From Knoellia aerolata DSM 18566 (GTDB lineage: Bacteria > Actinomycetota > Actinomycetes > Actinomycetales > Dermatophilaceae): a stretch of 64,000 nucleotides of DNA. Position numbers and translations under genes: made by a program. The DNA lies in assembly GCF_000768695.1 (NCBI RefSeq), contig NZ_AVPL01000004.1, positions 1 to 64,000 on the forward strand. Reading direction: 5' to 3'. Under the pieces are notes generated by a model. That model worked only from the letters and a program-made list of their open reading frames with translations. It was not told the DNA's origin and searched no databases. Of the stretch, positions 36,116 through 46,357 are shown one piece after another; the first letter of the stretch is position 1; each line of letters starts with the position of its first letter.

Positions 36116-37453
36116 ATGGATCGTCAGCAGGAGTTCGTGCTCCGCACCATCGAGGAGCGGGACATCCGCTTCGTCCGCCTCTGGTTCACCGACGTTCTCG
36201 GTGCGCTCAAGTCGGTGGCCGTCGCCCCGGCCGAGCTGGAGGGAGCCTTCGCCGAGGGGATCGGCTTCGACGGGTCGGTCATCGAGGGCTTCGCCCGGGT
36301 CTACGAGGCCGACATGCTCGCCAAGCCCGACCCGGCGACATTCCAGGTGCTCCCGTGGCGGGGTGAGAGCCCGGGCACGGCTCGCATGTTCTGCGACATC
36401 ACTCTCCCCGACGGCGCACCGAGCATGGCCGACCCGCGCCACGTGCTGCAGCGGACGCTCGCCCGCGCCGCCGACCAGGGCTTCACCTTCTACACCCACC
36501 CCGAGATCGAGTTCTTCCTCTTCGAGAAGGGCTTCAAGCCGGGGGAGCAGCCGACGCCGATCGACCAGGCCGGCTACTTCGACCACGTCCCGAACGGGTC
36601 CGCGCAGGACTTCCGCCGCGCGGCGATCACCATGCTCGAGTCGATGGGCATCAGCGTCGAGTTCAGCCACCACGAGGGCGCCCCGGGCCAGAACGAGATC
36701 GACCTGCGCTACGCCGACGCCCTGTCGACGGCCGACAACATCATGACCTTCCGCACGGTCATCAAGGAGGTCGCGCTCGAGCAGGGCATCTACGCCTCCT
36801 TCATGCCCAAGCCCCTCGCGGAGCACCCCGGCTCGGGCATGCACACGCACATGTCGCTCTTCGACGGCGACAGCAACGCCTTCTACGAGGCGGGCGCGCC
36901 GTACTCGCTGTCCAGGACGGGGCGGCAGTTCATCGCGGGGCTGCTCCACCACGGGGCCGAGATCACTGCCGTCACCAACCAGTGGGTCAACAGCTACAAG
37001 CGGCTCTGGGGCGGGGGAGAGGCGCCGGCCCACCTCACCTGGGGGCACAACAACCGCTCCGCCCTCGTCCGGGTGCCCATGTACAAGCCCAACAAGGGGC
37101 AGAGCAGCCGCGTCGAGGTCCGGTCCATCGACTCCGCCTGCAACCCCTACCTCGCGTTCGCGGTGCTGCTCGCGGCCGGGCTCAAGGGCATCGAGGAGGG
37201 CTACGAGCTCGCCCCCGAGACCGAGGACGACGTGTGGGGCCTCTCCGACTCCGAGCGCAAGGCGATGGGCATCAAGCCGCTGCCCGCCTCGCTCAACGAG
37301 GCCATCGAGGTCATGGAGGAGAGCGAGCTCGTCGCCGAGACCCTCGGTGAGCACACCTTCGACTTCTTCCTGCGCAACAAGCGCTCCGAGTGGGCCGACT
37401 ACCGCGGCCAGGTGACCGCGTTCGAGCTCGAGCGGTACCTGCCGCGCCTGTGA
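36116..37453 (+). CDS. glnA2: Glutamine synthetase-family protein GlnA2
   Basis: The 445-aa protein is a GS-I alpha-type enzyme closely matching mycobacterial GlnA2: RDIRFVRLWFTDVLG, GIGFDGSVIEGFARV, HPEIEFFLFEKG, HHEGAPGQNEIDLRYADAL, MPKPLAEHPGSGMHTHMSLF, NRSALVRVP and RVEVRSIDSACNPY. The adenylylation segment of GlnA1 (NLYDLPPEE) is here GIKPLPASLNEAI, without the Tyr, so GlnE next door should not modify this protein. Actinobacterial GlnA2-4 proteins vary in activity (glutamine, glutamyl-amide or polyamine ligases). Order glnA2-glnE matches Rv2222c-Rv2221c. Confidence 0.93.
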   Translation: MDRQQEFVLRTIEERDIRFVRLWFTDVLGALKSVAVAPAELEGAFAEGIGFDGSVIEGFARVYEADMLAKPDPATFQVLPWRGESPGTARMFCDITLPDGAPSMADPRHVLQRTLARAADQGFTFYTHPEIEFFLFEKGFKPGEQPTPIDQAGYFDHVPNGSAQDFRRAAITMLESMGISVEFSHHEGAPGQNEIDLRYADALSTADNIMTFRTVIKEVALEQGIYASFMPKPLAEHPGSGMHTHMSLFDGDSNAFYEAGAPYSLSRTGRQFIAGLLHHGAEITAVTNQWVNSYKRLWGGGEAPAHLTWGHNNRSALVRVPMYKPNKGQSSRVEVRSIDSACNPYLAFAVLLAAGLKGIEEGYELAPETEDDVWGLSDSERKAMGIKPLPASLNEAIEVMEESELVAETLGEHTFDFFLRNKRSEWADYRGQVTAFELERYLPRL

Positions 37454-37463
37454 CCGGCGCACG

Positions 37464-40400
37464 ATGAGTGCCCGCATCCCCACCGTGCCCGGCGACCTGA
37501 CCCGGCTGGGGTTCGCCGACCCGCGCCGGGCCATCGGCCTCCTCGCCGACCCGGTGCTCGAGCCGCTGGTCAAGGACCGGTCCCGGGTCGAGACCGACGG
37601 GCTGGCGGCTGCCCTGGCGAAGGTGGCGGACCCGGACCAGGCGCTGCTGACCCTCGTGCGGCTCATGGAGGCCGTGGGGACGACGCCACGCTCGCACCTG
37701 CGGGAGGCGATCGTCCCCGCGCTGCGCGAGCCGGGCCGGGCCCGCGACCGGCTCTTCGCCGTGCTCGGCGCGTCCACGGCGCTCGGCGACCACCTCGTCG
37801 CTCGGCCCGAGCACTGGACGTCGGTCGTCGACGCCGTCCAGCTCGAGGTCGAGGAGCGGGTCGAGCTGCTCACCGCCGCCGTCAGCGCCCCGCCGCAGGG
37901 CACGACCCCGGAGGACGCCCTGCGCATCGAGTACCGTCGCCAGCTGCTCGGCATCGCCGCGCTCGACGTCTCGCGCCCCGAGCCGGCGGCCCGGCTCCCC
38001 GAGACCGCCGCGGCCCTCGCCGACCTCGCCGAGGCCGCCCTCGAGGCAGCCCTCGTCATCGCCCGCGCCGCCGTCGGCCCCGCCGCCGACCAGTGCCGCT
38101 TCGCCGTCATCGGTATGGGCAAGACCGGGGGGCGGGAGCTCAACTACATCAGCGACGTCGACGTCATCTTCGTGGCCGAGCCCGCGGAGGGCGCCGACGA
38201 GGGCGAGGCGCTCTCGACCGGCACCGACCTCGCCACCCGGCTCATCCGGATCTGCTCCAGCGCCACCGCCGCGGGCGCACTCTGGCAGGTCGACCCGGCC
38301 CTGCGCCCCGAGGGCAAGAACGGCCCGCTCGTGCGCACCCTGCAGTCCCACCTCTCGTACTACGAGCGCTGGGCCAAGACGTGGGAGTTCCAGGCCCTGC
38401 TCAAGGCGCGGCCCATCGCCGGCGACCGGGCGCTCGGGCGGGCCTACGTCGAGGCCGTCGCCCCCTTCGTGTGGTCGGCCGCCTCCCGCGAGCACTTCGT
38501 CGAGGACGTGCAGGCCATGCGCCGCCGGGTCGAGGACAACGTCCCCCACGGCGAGGCGGAGCGCCAGCTCAAGCTCGGCCCGGGCGGCCTGCGCGACATC
38601 GAGTTCAGCGTCCAGCTCCTCCAGCTCGTCCACGGGCGCTCCGACCGGTCGCTGCGCTCCGGCACCACCCTCACCGCGCTCGCGGCGCTCTCCCAGAGGG
38701 GCTACGTGGGGCGGGACGACGCGCAGACGCTCGACACGGCATACCGGCTCCTGCGCACGCTCGAGCACCGCATCCAGCTGCACCGGCTCCGCCGCACCCA
38801 CCTCATGCCCACGGCGCCCGCGGACCTCCGCTGGCTCGGACGCGCCCTGGGGCACACGCGCGACCCGGAGGACTCGGTCACCGCGCAGTGGCGCACCGCC
38901 GCGCGCGAGGTGCGCCGGCTGCACCAGCGGATCTTCTACCGTCCGCTGCTCTCGGCCGTCGCCCGCCTCGGGCCCGACGAGGTGCGCCTCACGCCGGAGG
39001 CGGCGCGCGAGCGCCTCGCGGCCCTCGGCTTCCGCGACCCCCGGGGGGCGCTCAACCACCTGCAGGCCCTCATCGACGGCGTCAGCCGGCGCGCGGCGAT
39101 CCAGCGGCAGTTGCTGCCGGTGATGCTCGGGTGGTTCGCCGACGAGGCCGACCCGGACGCCGGCCTGCTCGCCTTCCGAAGAATCAGCGAGCAGCTCGGC
39201 ACGACGCCGTGGTACCTCCGGCTCCTCCGCGACGAGGGGAGCGCCGCCGAGCGCCTCGCACACACCCTCGGGCGCAGCCGCTACGCCGCCGAGCTGCTCG
39301 AACAGGGGCCGGAGTCGGTGCAGTTCCTCGGCGACCCCAGCGGCCTGCGGCCGCGTCCGCGCGACGAGGTGCAGAACCGGATGCGGGCCGCCGCCCGCCG
39401 CAAGGACGCCCCCGAGCCCGCCGTACTCGCGGCCCGGGCGGTCCGGCGCTCCGAGCTGTTCCGGCTCGCCGTCGCCTCGCTCCTCGGGCACGTCACCCTC
39501 GACGAGCTCGGCACCGCGCTCGCCGACCTCAGCGGTGCGCTCATCGACGTCACCCTCGACGTCGTCCTCGCCGGCGTCGAGGAGCAGACGGGGGCCGCAC
39601 CGCTCAGCCGTCACCTCGTCGTCGGGATGGGACGGCTCGGCGGCGGTGAGGCGGCGTTCGGCAGCGACGCCGACGTCCTCTTCGTCCACGACCCCGTCGC
39701 GGGGGCCGACCCGCAGGCGGCGCAGGAGCAGGCGCTCGAGGTCGTCAAGGAGCTCATCCGGCTGCTCGCGCTCGCGGCCCCCGACCCCCGGCTCGAGGTC
39801 GACGCCGGCCTGCGGCCCGAGGGCAAGAACGGCCCCCTGACCCGTTCGCTCGACTCCTACCGCGCCTACTACGAGCGGTGGTCGCTCGTCTGGGAGTCCC
39901 AGGCCCTGCTGCGTGCCTCACCGGTGGCCGGCGACCCCTCGCTCGGTGAGGCGTTCGTCGCGCTCATCGACCCGGTCCGCTGGCCCGACGGTGGCCTCGA
40001 CGCCGGACAGGTGCGCGAGATCCGCACCCTCAAGGCCCGGATGGAGTCCGAGCGCCTGCCGCGCGGCGCCGACCCCAAGACCCACTTCAAGCTCGGCCAC
40101 GGCGGTCTCAGCGACGTCGAGTGGTGCATCCAGCTCATCCAGCTCCAGCACGCCCACGACCACGCAGGTCTGCGCACGACGTCGACCCTGGGCGCCCTCG
40201 CCGCCGCCGAGGCCGCCGGGCTCGTCGGCGCCGACGACGCCCTCGCCCTGGCCGAGGCGTGGCGGCTCGCCTCGACGATGCGCAACGCCGGGCTCCTCGC
40301 GCGGGGACGCACCGTGGACTCGGTGCCCTCCGACGTCCGGGACGCCGACGGGATGGCCCGGATCATGGGCCTGCCCCCGAAGTCCGGCCAGGAGCTCGCC

Positions 40401-40469
40401 AACCGCTACCGCCGCGTCGCCCGGCGCGCCCGGCACGCGGCGGAGCACGTGTTCTACGGCGACTCCTGA
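37464..40469 (+). CDS. glnE: Bifunctional glutamine-synthetase adenylyltransferase/deadenylase
   Basis: The 1001-aa protein has two nucleotidyltransferase halves. Each has the signature: first VIGMGKTGGRELNYISDVDVIFV (split here at about residue 215) and second VVGMGRLGGGEAAFGSDADV, each followed by LRPEGKNGPL and YYERWA/YYERWS, then FKLGHGGLSDVEW or LKLGPGGLRDIEFSVQLLQ. It adenylylates and deadenylylates GlnA1 in response to nitrogen status. ATG 37464 is 10 bp after the glnA2 stop. The gene is essential in M. tuberculosis. Its target GlnA1 is not in the window. Confidence 0.95.
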   Translation: MSARIPTVPGDLTRLGFADPRRAIGLLADPVLEPLVKDRSRVETDGLAAALAKVADPDQALLTLVRLMEAVGTTPRSHLREAIVPALREPGRARDRLFAVLGASTALGDHLVARPEHWTSVVDAVQLEVEERVELLTAAVSAPPQGTTPEDALRIEYRRQLLGIAALDVSRPEPAARLPETAAALADLAEAALEAALVIARAAVGPAADQCRFAVIGMGKTGGRELNYISDVDVIFVAEPAEGADEGEALSTGTDLATRLIRICSSATAAGALWQVDPALRPEGKNGPLVRTLQSHLSYYERWAKTWEFQALLKARPIAGDRALGRAYVEAVAPFVWSAASREHFVEDVQAMRRRVEDNVPHGEAERQLKLGPGGLRDIEFSVQLLQLVHGRSDRSLRSGTTLTALAALSQRGYVGRDDAQTLDTAYRLLRTLEHRIQLHRLRRTHLMPTAPADLRWLGRALGHTRDPEDSVTAQWRTAAREVRRLHQRIFYRPLLSAVARLGPDEVRLTPEAARERLAALGFRDPRGALNHLQALIDGVSRRAAIQRQLLPVMLGWFADEADPDAGLLAFRRISEQLGTTPWYLRLLRDEGSAAERLAHTLGRSRYAAELLEQGPESVQFLGDPSGLRPRPRDEVQNRMRAAARRKDAPEPAVLAARAVRRSELFRLAVASLLGHVTLDELGTALADLSGALIDVTLDVVLAGVEEQTGAAPLSRHLVVGMGRLGGGEAAFGSDADVLFVHDPVAGADPQAAQEQALEVVKELIRLLALAAPDPRLEVDAGLRPEGKNGPLTRSLDSYRAYYERWSLVWESQALLRASPVAGDPSLGEAFVALIDPVRWPDGGLDAGQVREIRTLKARMESERLPRGADPKTHFKLGHGGLSDVEWCIQLIQLQHAHDHAGLRTTSTLGALAAAEAAGLVGADDALALAEAWRLASTMRNAGLLARGRTVDSVPSDVRDADGMARIMGLPPKSGQELANRYRRVARRARHAAEHVFYGDS

Positions 40470-40470
40470 G

Positions 40471-40498
40471 CGTCCGCGCCGACTCGTGGGCGCGGACG
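40471..40498 (+). terminator. Hairpin after glnE
   Basis: A 10-bp perfect stem (CGTCCGCGCC at 40471-40480 with GGCGCGGACG at 40489-40498) starts one base after the glnE stop and precedes the hisD promoter. Confidence 0.65.
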
Positions 40499-40526
40499 TG
40501 GTCACGAGCGGTGGACCGCGGCGAAA

Positions 40527-40538
40527 TAGACTGCCCGC
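40527..40538 (+). promoter_or_regulatory. Leaderless-type promoter of the his operon
   Basis: TAGACT (40527-40532) lies 6 nt before ATG 40539, with an A-rich AAA immediately upstream. No ribosome site and no leader peptide: classical His attenuation is therefore unlikely. Confidence 0.75.
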
Positions 40539-41846
40539 ATGATCCCCGTCCTCGACCTGCGTGGCCGCACGCCCGGAGTGCGCGAGCTCCGCGCGACCCT
40601 CCCGCGAGCCGAGCTCGACGTCGAGGCGGCCGTCACGACGGTGCGCCCGATCTGTGACGACGTGGCCGCGCGCGGCGCCGACGCGGTCCTCGACGCCTCC
40701 GAGCGCTTCGACGGCGTGCGCCCGACCTCGCTGCGCGTCCCGGCCGACGTGCTCGCCGCGGCGCTCGACGACCTCGACCCGGAGGTGCGCTCCGCCCTCG
40801 AGGAGTCCGTCCGCCGCGCCCGCATCGTCCACGAGGAGCAGCGCCGCGTCACGACGACGACCACGGTCGCCGAGGGAGGCACCGTGACCGAGCGCTGGGT
40901 GCCGGTCGACCGGGTCGGTCTCTACGTCCCGGGCGGGGTGGCGGTCTACCCGAGCAGCGTCGTCATGAACGTCGTGCCCGCCCTCATCGCCGGCGTCGGG
41001 TCGATCGCCGTGGCCAGCCCGCCGCAGAAGGACTTCGGGGGCTGGCCGCACCCGACCATCCTCGCCGCGTGCGCGCTGCTCGGCGTCGAGGAGGTCTGGG
41101 CGATGGGCGGGGCGCAGGCGGTCGCGGCGTTCGCGCACGGCCTCGACGACCTCGACCCGGTCAACCTCGTGACCGGTCCGGGCAACGTCTACGTCGCCGC
41201 GGCCAAGCGCCTGCTCAAGGGCCTCATCGGCATCGACGCCGAGGCCGGTCCCACCGAGATCGCGATCCTCGCCGACGCCACCGCCGACCCCGAGCACGTC
41301 GCCGCCGACCTCATCAGCCAGGCCGAGCACGACCCCCTCGCCGCTGCCGTGCTCGTCACCGACAGTCCCGAGCTCGCGGAGGCCGTCGCCGCCGCGGTCG
41401 AGCGGCGGGTGGCGACGACCAAGCACTCCGAGCGCGTCACGACCGCTCTCACCGGCCGCCAGTCCGCCGTCGTCCTCGTCGACAGCGTCGACGTGGGCCT
41501 CGACGTCGTCAACGCCTACGCCGCAGAGCACCTGGAGATCCAGACCGCCGACGCGGGCGCCGTGGCCGCACGGGTCCGCAACGGGGGTGCGGTCTTCGTC
41601 GGCGCCTGGTCGCCGGTCAGCCTGGGCGACTACTGCGCCGGGTCCAACCACGTCCTGCCCACCGGCGGCTGCGCCTCGCACTCCAGCGGCCTGTCCGTGC
41701 AGAGCTTCCTGCGGGGCATCCACGTCGTCGAGTACTCCGAGGCGGCCCTGCGCGAGGTCGGCGCCCACGTCGTGACCCTGGCGCGCGCCGAGGACCTGCC
41801 TGCCCACGGCGAAGCGGTCATCGCGCGGCTCCCCGAGCTCGCATGA
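40539..41846 (+). CDS. hisD: Histidinol dehydrogenase
   Basis: The 435-aa enzyme shows [26 protein letters not shown]-type [41 protein letters not shown] (Gln/His metal site) and the catalytic YAAEHLEIQ and SNHVLPTGG regions. It catalyses the last two oxidations to histidine, NAD- and zinc-dependent. It is first in the operon; the stop overlaps hisC (ATGA). Confidence 0.95.
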   Translation: MIPVLDLRGRTPGVRELRATLPRAELDVEAAVTTVRPICDDVAARGADAVLDASERFDGVRPTSLRVPADVLAAALDDLDPEVRSALEESVRRARIVHEEQRRVTTTTTVAEGGTVTERWVPVDRVGLYVPGGVAVYPSSVVMNVVPALIAGVGSIAVASPPQKDFGGWPHPTILAACALLGVEEVWAMGGAQAVAAFAHGLDDLDPVNLVTGPGNVYVAAAKRLLKGLIGIDAEAGPTEIAILADATADPEHVAADLISQAEHDPLAAAVLVTDSPELAEAVAAAVERRVATTKHSERVTTALTGRQSAVVLVDSVDVGLDVVNAYAAEHLEIQTADAGAVAARVRNGGAVFVGAWSPVSLGDYCAGSNHVLPTGGCASHSSGLSVQSFLRGIHVVEYSEAALREVGAHVVTLARAEDLPAHGEAVIARLPELA

Positions 41847-42994
41847 GCACCCGCTCGAGCCGGGTCCCCCGCTCCGCCTGGTCGATCCAGGAGCTCCTGC
41901 GCGAGGACCTCCGTGGTCGCACCCCGTACGGCGCACCCCAGCTCGACGTGCCCGTGGCGCTCAACACCAACGAGAACTCGTATGCCGTCCCGCCGGCGGT
42001 CGTCGACGACATCGTCGCCGCCGTCGCGGCCGTGGCCTCCGGTCTGAACCGCTACCCCGACCGGGAGTTCACGGACCTGCGAGGTGACCTCGCGGCATAC
42101 CTCTCGCGCAGCGGGACCACGGTGGGACGGGAGCAGGTCTGGGCCGGCAACGGCTCCAACGAGGTGCTCCTGCACCTGCTGCAGGCGTTCGGCGGTCAGG
42201 GCCGGACGGCGCTGGGGTTCACCCCGGCCTACTCGATGCACCCGATCATCGCGGCGACGACCGGCACGACCTGGGTCGACGGGATGCGCGGCGTCCCCGG
42301 GGGCGGGGCGTTCGACCTGTCGGTCGAGTCCACCGTGGCGCAGGTCGAGCAGGCGGACCCGCACCTCGTCTTCCTCTGCTCGCCCAACAACCCGACCGGC
42401 ACCGCGCTCCCGCTCGAGATCGTCGGTGCCGTCCTCGAGGCCGCGCCCCGGGCCGTGGTCGTCGTCGACGAGGCCTACGCGGAGTTCGCGCGGCCCGGCA
42501 CGCCGAGCGCCCTCACCCTCCTCGACGGCCGGCCCCGGCTCGTGGTCACGCGCACGATGAGCAAGGCGTTCGCGTTCGCCGGCGGCCGCCTCGGCTACCT
42601 CGCCGCCGACCCTGAGCTCGTCGACGCGCTCCGCCTCGTCCGCATGCCCTACCACCTGTCGACACCGACCCAGGCGATCGCCCGTGCCGCCCTCGGCCAC
42701 GCCGACACGATGCTCGGGACCGTCGACGTCGTGAAGGCGCAGCGCGACCGGATCGTCGACACCCTCGCCGGGCTCGGGCTGGACCCGGTGCCGAGCGACG
42801 CCAACTTCGTCCTCTTCGGGGGGCTGCGCGACAGCCACACGACGTGGCAGGCGCTGCTCGACGAGGGGGTTCTCGTCAGGGACGTGGGGATCGCCCACTA
42901 TCTTCGAGTGACCGCCGGGACACCGGAGGAGGTGACGGCGTTCCTCGACGCCGTCGCCGCCCTGGGTCCTGACCACCTGGAAGGACAGTCGTGA
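41843..42994 (+). CDS. hisC: Histidinol-phosphate aminotransferase
   Basis: The 383-aa fold-type I PLP enzyme has [50 protein letters not shown] and the PLP Lys in [18 protein letters not shown]. It converts imidazole-acetol phosphate to histidinol phosphate. ATG 41843 overlaps the hisD stop and its own stop overlaps the hisB GTG. Confidence 0.94.
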   Translation: MSTRSSRVPRSAWSIQELLREDLRGRTPYGAPQLDVPVALNTNENSYAVPPAVVDDIVAAVAAVASGLNRYPDREFTDLRGDLAAYLSRSGTTVGREQVWAGNGSNEVLLHLLQAFGGQGRTALGFTPAYSMHPIIAATTGTTWVDGMRGVPGGGAFDLSVESTVAQVEQADPHLVFLCSPNNPTGTALPLEIVGAVLEAAPRAVVVVDEAYAEFARPGTPSALTLLDGRPRLVVTRTMSKAFAFAGGRLGYLAADPELVDALRLVRMPYHLSTPTQAIARAALGHADTMLGTVDVVKAQRDRIVDTLAGLGLDPVPSDANFVLFGGLRDSHTTWQALLDEGVLVRDVGIAHYLRVTAGTPEEVTAFLDAVAALGPDHLEGQS

Positions 42995-43596
42995 CCAGCA
43001 ACCGCACCGCCACGGTGACGCGCACCACCTCGGAGAGCAGCGTCGAGCTGACCCTCGACCTCGACGGCACGGGGGTGGGCGAGGTGAGCACGGGTGTCCG
43101 GTTCTACGACCACATGCTCCTGTCGCTGGCCAAGCACTCCCTCATCGACCTCCGGGTCAAGGCCGTCGGTGACGTCGACGTCGACGCGCACCACACCGTG
43201 GAGGACGTCGCCATCGTCCTCGGCGACGCGCTGCGCGAGGCACTCGGCGACAAGAGCGGCATCGCCCGCTTCGGTGACGCCACGGTCCCGCTCGACGAGG
43301 CGCTGGTGCAGGCCGTCGTCGACGTGGCCGGCCGTCCCTACGTCGTCCACACCGGTGAGCCGGCGGGCCAGGAGTACGTCGTCATCGGCGGCAACTACGT
43401 CGGGTCGCTGACGCGGCACGTTCTCGAGTCGTTCGCCTTCCACGCGGGGATCGCCCTGCACGTGCGCGTCCTCTCCGGTCGCGACCCGCACCACATCGTC
43501 GAGGCCCAGTTCAAGGCCGTGGCCCGCGCGCTGCGCGCCGCGGTGGCCCGCGACCCCCGCGTGGTCGGGGTGCCCAGCGCCAAGGGTGCGCTCTGA
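42991..43596 (+). CDS. hisB: Imidazoleglycerol-phosphate dehydratase
   Basis: The 201-aa monofunctional IGPD has the manganese motifs [31 protein letters not shown], and the repeat [12 protein letters not shown]...[17 protein letters not shown]. No phosphatase domain is fused, as is normal outside enterobacteria. GTG 42991 overlaps the hisC stop (GTGA). Confidence 0.95.
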   Translation: MTSNRTATVTRTTSESSVELTLDLDGTGVGEVSTGVRFYDHMLLSLAKHSLIDLRVKAVGDVDVDAHHTVEDVAIVLGDALREALGDKSGIARFGDATVPLDEALVQAVVDVAGRPYVVHTGEPAGQEYVVIGGNYVGSLTRHVLESFAFHAGIALHVRVLSGRDPHHIVEAQFKAVARALRAAVARDPRVVGVPSAKGAL

Positions 43597-43599
43597 GCC

Positions 43600-44226
43600 G
43601 TGGCCAGCACTGACCGGACCCCCCACCTCGGACACGGGCTCGTCCTCGTCCGCGGCAGCGCCGGGGCGTCGGCGCGCTGGGTCCGACGGGGGCTGGCGGC
43701 CGTCCGCGTCGTGCCCCTCGCCGGCTGGACGGGTGTCTGCCTCGCCGAGTCCCGGGCCTTCTCGGCCCCGCCCTACGACATCGGACTCGAGATCCTCGCG
43801 GCGCGCCGGGTGCCCACCCGCCGCCGCCCCGCCCTCGGGCTGTTCGTCATCGACGGGTGCGCCGTCGTCACCGTGCAGCCGCGCGGCTGGCGGCTCGACC
43901 AGCGGTGGCTCGTCTGGGAGCCCGGCACCGGGGTGCGGCGCACGCCCGACCTGCCCGCGCTCCCGGCCGGCCTCGTCGTCGACGTCGCGGGCGCCCGGTC
44001 GCGGACCTCGGCCGCCGAGGTCACCGAGCACTTCGGGGACACCCGGGGCGAGCCGGTCGACGTCCTCATCGGGCTGATGCGCCTGCTCGGGCTCCCCGGC
44101 GAGGAGCTCCTGCGCGACGGCGCCGACGAGTCGCACGAGCGGGTCGACCCCAGCCCCCGCTCCATCGCCGCCTTCGACGCCCTGGTCGCCGAGGAGGACG
44201 CTCACCGGTCGGAGCTGGAGCGATGA
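43600..44226 (+). CDS. Conserved hypothetical protein embedded in the his operon
   Basis: The 208-aa protein is not a known His enzyme. It has a compact alpha/beta look: [63 protein letters not shown], then [11 protein letters not shown] and a C-terminal helical part ([20 protein letters not shown]). The position between hisB and hisH, with a 3-bp gap before and an ATGA overlap after, is seen in related actinobacteria. I do not recognise a domain; a role in regulation or assembly of the pathway is only a guess from context. Confidence 0.8.
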   Translation: MASTDRTPHLGHGLVLVRGSAGASARWVRRGLAAVRVVPLAGWTGVCLAESRAFSAPPYDIGLEILAARRVPTRRRPALGLFVIDGCAVVTVQPRGWRLDQRWLVWEPGTGVRRTPDLPALPAGLVVDVAGARSRTSAAEVTEHFGDTRGEPVDVLIGLMRLLGLPGEELLRDGADESHERVDPSPRSIAAFDALVAEEDAHRSELER

Positions 44227-44867
44227 CCGCCCGACGGGTCGTCGTCCTCGACCACGGCAGCGGGAACGTCCACAGTGCCGTCCGGGCTCTCGAGCGGGTC
44301 GGCGCGGCGGTCGAGCTCACCGCCGACCGCCAGCGGGCCCTGGACGCGCACGGCCTCTTCCTGCCCGGGGTGGGCAACTTCCACGCGTGCGTGCGCGGCA
44401 TGCGGGCCGCCGAGGCGCCCCGGATCATCGACGTCCGGCTGGCCGGTGGCCGGCCGGTGATCGGCGTGTGCGTCGGCATGCAGGCCCTCTTCGAGTCCAG
44501 TACCGAGCCGACCGAGACGCCCGAGGAGGGTCTGGCCGAGTGGCCGGGCACCGTCGAGCGGCTCATCGCCCCCGTCGTCCCGCACATGGGGTGGTCCGAG
44601 GTCGACGTGCCGACGGGGTCGGCGCTCTTCGCCGGTGTCGAGACCGAGCGCTTCTACTTCGTGCACTCGTATGCCGTCCACGAGTGGACGCTGCCCGAGC
44701 CCCAGGGCGCCTTCGCCGTCGTGGCGCCCCGGGTCACCCACGCGACCCACGGCGAGCGCTTCGTCGCCGCCGTCGAGAACGGCCCCCTGTCCGCGACCCA
44801 GTTCCACCCGGAGAAGTCCGGCGACGCCGGGCTGCACCTGCTCGAGAACTGGGTCCGCTCGCTCTGA
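44223..44867 (+). CDS. hisH: Imidazole glycerol phosphate synthase, glutaminase subunit
   Basis: The 214-aa class I glutamine amidotransferase has [21 protein letters not shown], nucleophile Cys83 in [11 protein letters not shown], and the His/Glu pair in [14 protein letters not shown]. It supplies ammonia to HisF. HisF itself is not in this window, so the complex partner must be encoded elsewhere. ATG 44223 overlaps the previous stop (ATGA). Confidence 0.93.
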   Translation: MTARRVVVLDHGSGNVHSAVRALERVGAAVELTADRQRALDAHGLFLPGVGNFHACVRGMRAAEAPRIIDVRLAGGRPVIGVCVGMQALFESSTEPTETPEEGLAEWPGTVERLIAPVVPHMGWSEVDVPTGSALFAGVETERFYFVHSYAVHEWTLPEPQGAFAVVAPRVTHATHGERFVAAVENGPLSATQFHPEKSGDAGLHLLENWVRSL

Positions 44868-44924
44868 CCCGCCCGACCACCGCCGACCACCGCCCGACCT
44901 GCTCGTCCGAACCCTGAAGGTGTC

Positions 44925-45659
44925 ATGACCACCCCCCGTCTCCAGCTCCTGCCCGCCGTCGACGTCGCCGGCGGCCGCGCCGTCCAGCTCGTCCAGGGGG
45001 TCGCCGGCACCGGTGGTGAGTTCGGCGACCCGCTCGAGGCGGCGATGCGCTGGCAGGAGCAGGGCGCCGAGTGGCTCCACCTCGTCGACCTCGACGCCGC
45101 GTTCGGCCGCGGAGACAACGCCGAGCTGCTCGCCCGCATCGTCGGCGCCCTGGACATCGACGTCGAGATGAGCGGCGGCATCCGTGACGCGGAGACCCTC
45201 GACCGGGCGCTCGCCACCGGGTGCCGCCGGGTCAACCTCGGCACGGCCGCGCTCGAGAACCCCGAGTGGACCGCGTCGGCGATCGCCGACCACGGTGACC
45301 GGGTCGCCGTCGGCCTCGACGTGCGCGGCACGACCCTGGCCGCACGCGGCTGGACCCAGGAGGGCGGCGACCTCTGGGAGACGCTGGAGCGCCTCGACGG
45401 CGAGGGGTGCGCCCGCTACGTCGTCACCGACGTCAACAAGGACGGCATGCTCAAGGGCCCCAACGTCGAGCTCCTGCGCGACGTCTGTGCCCGCACCGAC
45501 CGGCCGGTCATCGCGTCGGGTGGCGTGTCCACGCTGGCCGACCTCGAGGCGCTTCGGGGCATGGTCGGCGACGGTGTCGAGGGAGCGATCATCGGCTCAG
45601 CGCTCTACCGCGGCGCCTTCACGCTGCCCGAGGCGCTTGACGCCGCCGGCCGCCCGTGA
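44925..45659 (+). CDS. priA: PriA/HisA phosphoribosyl isomerase
   Basis: The 244-aa TIM barrel has catalytic Asp13 in [15 protein letters not shown] and the second Asp in the [15 protein letters not shown] loop (near 169-173). Actinobacterial HisA is usually the bifunctional PriA, acting in both His and Trp synthesis; the [10 protein letters not shown] arginine fits this, and I see no trpF nearby, but that does not prove it. ATG 44925 follows GAAGGTGTC after a 57-bp gap. Confidence 0.9.
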   Translation: MTTPRLQLLPAVDVAGGRAVQLVQGVAGTGGEFGDPLEAAMRWQEQGAEWLHLVDLDAAFGRGDNAELLARIVGALDIDVEMSGGIRDAETLDRALATGCRRVNLGTAALENPEWTASAIADHGDRVAVGLDVRGTTLAARGWTQEGGDLWETLERLDGEGCARYVVTDVNKDGMLKGPNVELLRDVCARTDRPVIASGGVSTLADLEALRGMVGDGVEGAIIGSALYRGAFTLPEALDAAGRP

Positions 45660-46342
45660 CGCGCGACCTCGTCTTCACCGGCTTCGACGGCGACGACGGC
45701 TCCCCGGAGGAGACGCTCACGACCGCCCTCGCCGGGGAGGACCCCACCGCGCTCATGGCGGCGCTCCCGGCCTCGCGGCTGCTCGTGCCGATCGTCGCGG
45801 AGCCGGTCGAGACGGCGACCGAGGGCGGGCTCACCGTCGACACGCAGACGGACCTGGCGGCGGTGACCCTCGTGGCGCCCGACGGTGAGCGGGCGCTCCC
45901 CGTCTTCAGCAGCCTCGCGGCGCTGGCCGCCTGGGACCCCGCCGCCCGGCCGGTGCCGGTCACGGCCGCCCGGGCCGCGCAGGCTGCCGTCAGCGAGCGC
46001 TGCGACGTCGTCGTGATCGACGTCGCCGGTCCCCGGACCCGCGTGCTCCGTCCGTCGATGGTGTGGGCGCTCGCCCAGGAACGCGAGTGGGTCGCCCCGC
46101 ACCTCGACCCGTTCGTCGCCGCCGGCGTGTCACGGGCCGTGGCCGAGGAGGCCGACGTGCGCGCGCACCACGTGGAGGAGGGCGCCCCGTCCGGGCAGGG
46201 GGTCCTGGGCATCTGGCTCGAGCTCACCGAGGGCCTGGACGCACCCGCCGTGCAGGCGGTCGCGACCCGGGTGGGGGAGCGCCTCGCCACCGACGGTGAG
46301 CTGCGCGCCCGCATCGACGGCCTCGCCTTCCGCATCGTCTGA
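45656..46342 (+). CDS. SseB-domain protein
   Basis: The 228-aa protein has the SseB N-terminal fold common in actinobacteria: [59 protein letters not shown]. The second half ([20 protein letters not shown]) is less conserved. Function is unknown; SseB here is unrelated to virulence as such. GTG 45656 overlaps the hisA stop (GTGA). It closes the his operon and is followed by the palindrome array. Confidence 0.82.
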   Translation: MTRDLVFTGFDGDDGSPEETLTTALAGEDPTALMAALPASRLLVPIVAEPVETATEGGLTVDTQTDLAAVTLVAPDGERALPVFSSLAALAAWDPAARPVPVTAARAAQAAVSERCDVVVIDVAGPRTRVLRPSMVWALAQEREWVAPHLDPFVAAGVSRAVAEEADVRAHHVEEGAPSGQGVLGIWLELTEGLDAPAVQAVATRVGERLATDGELRARIDGLAFRIV

Positions 46343-46357
46343 CCCCCCAGACCCTCA

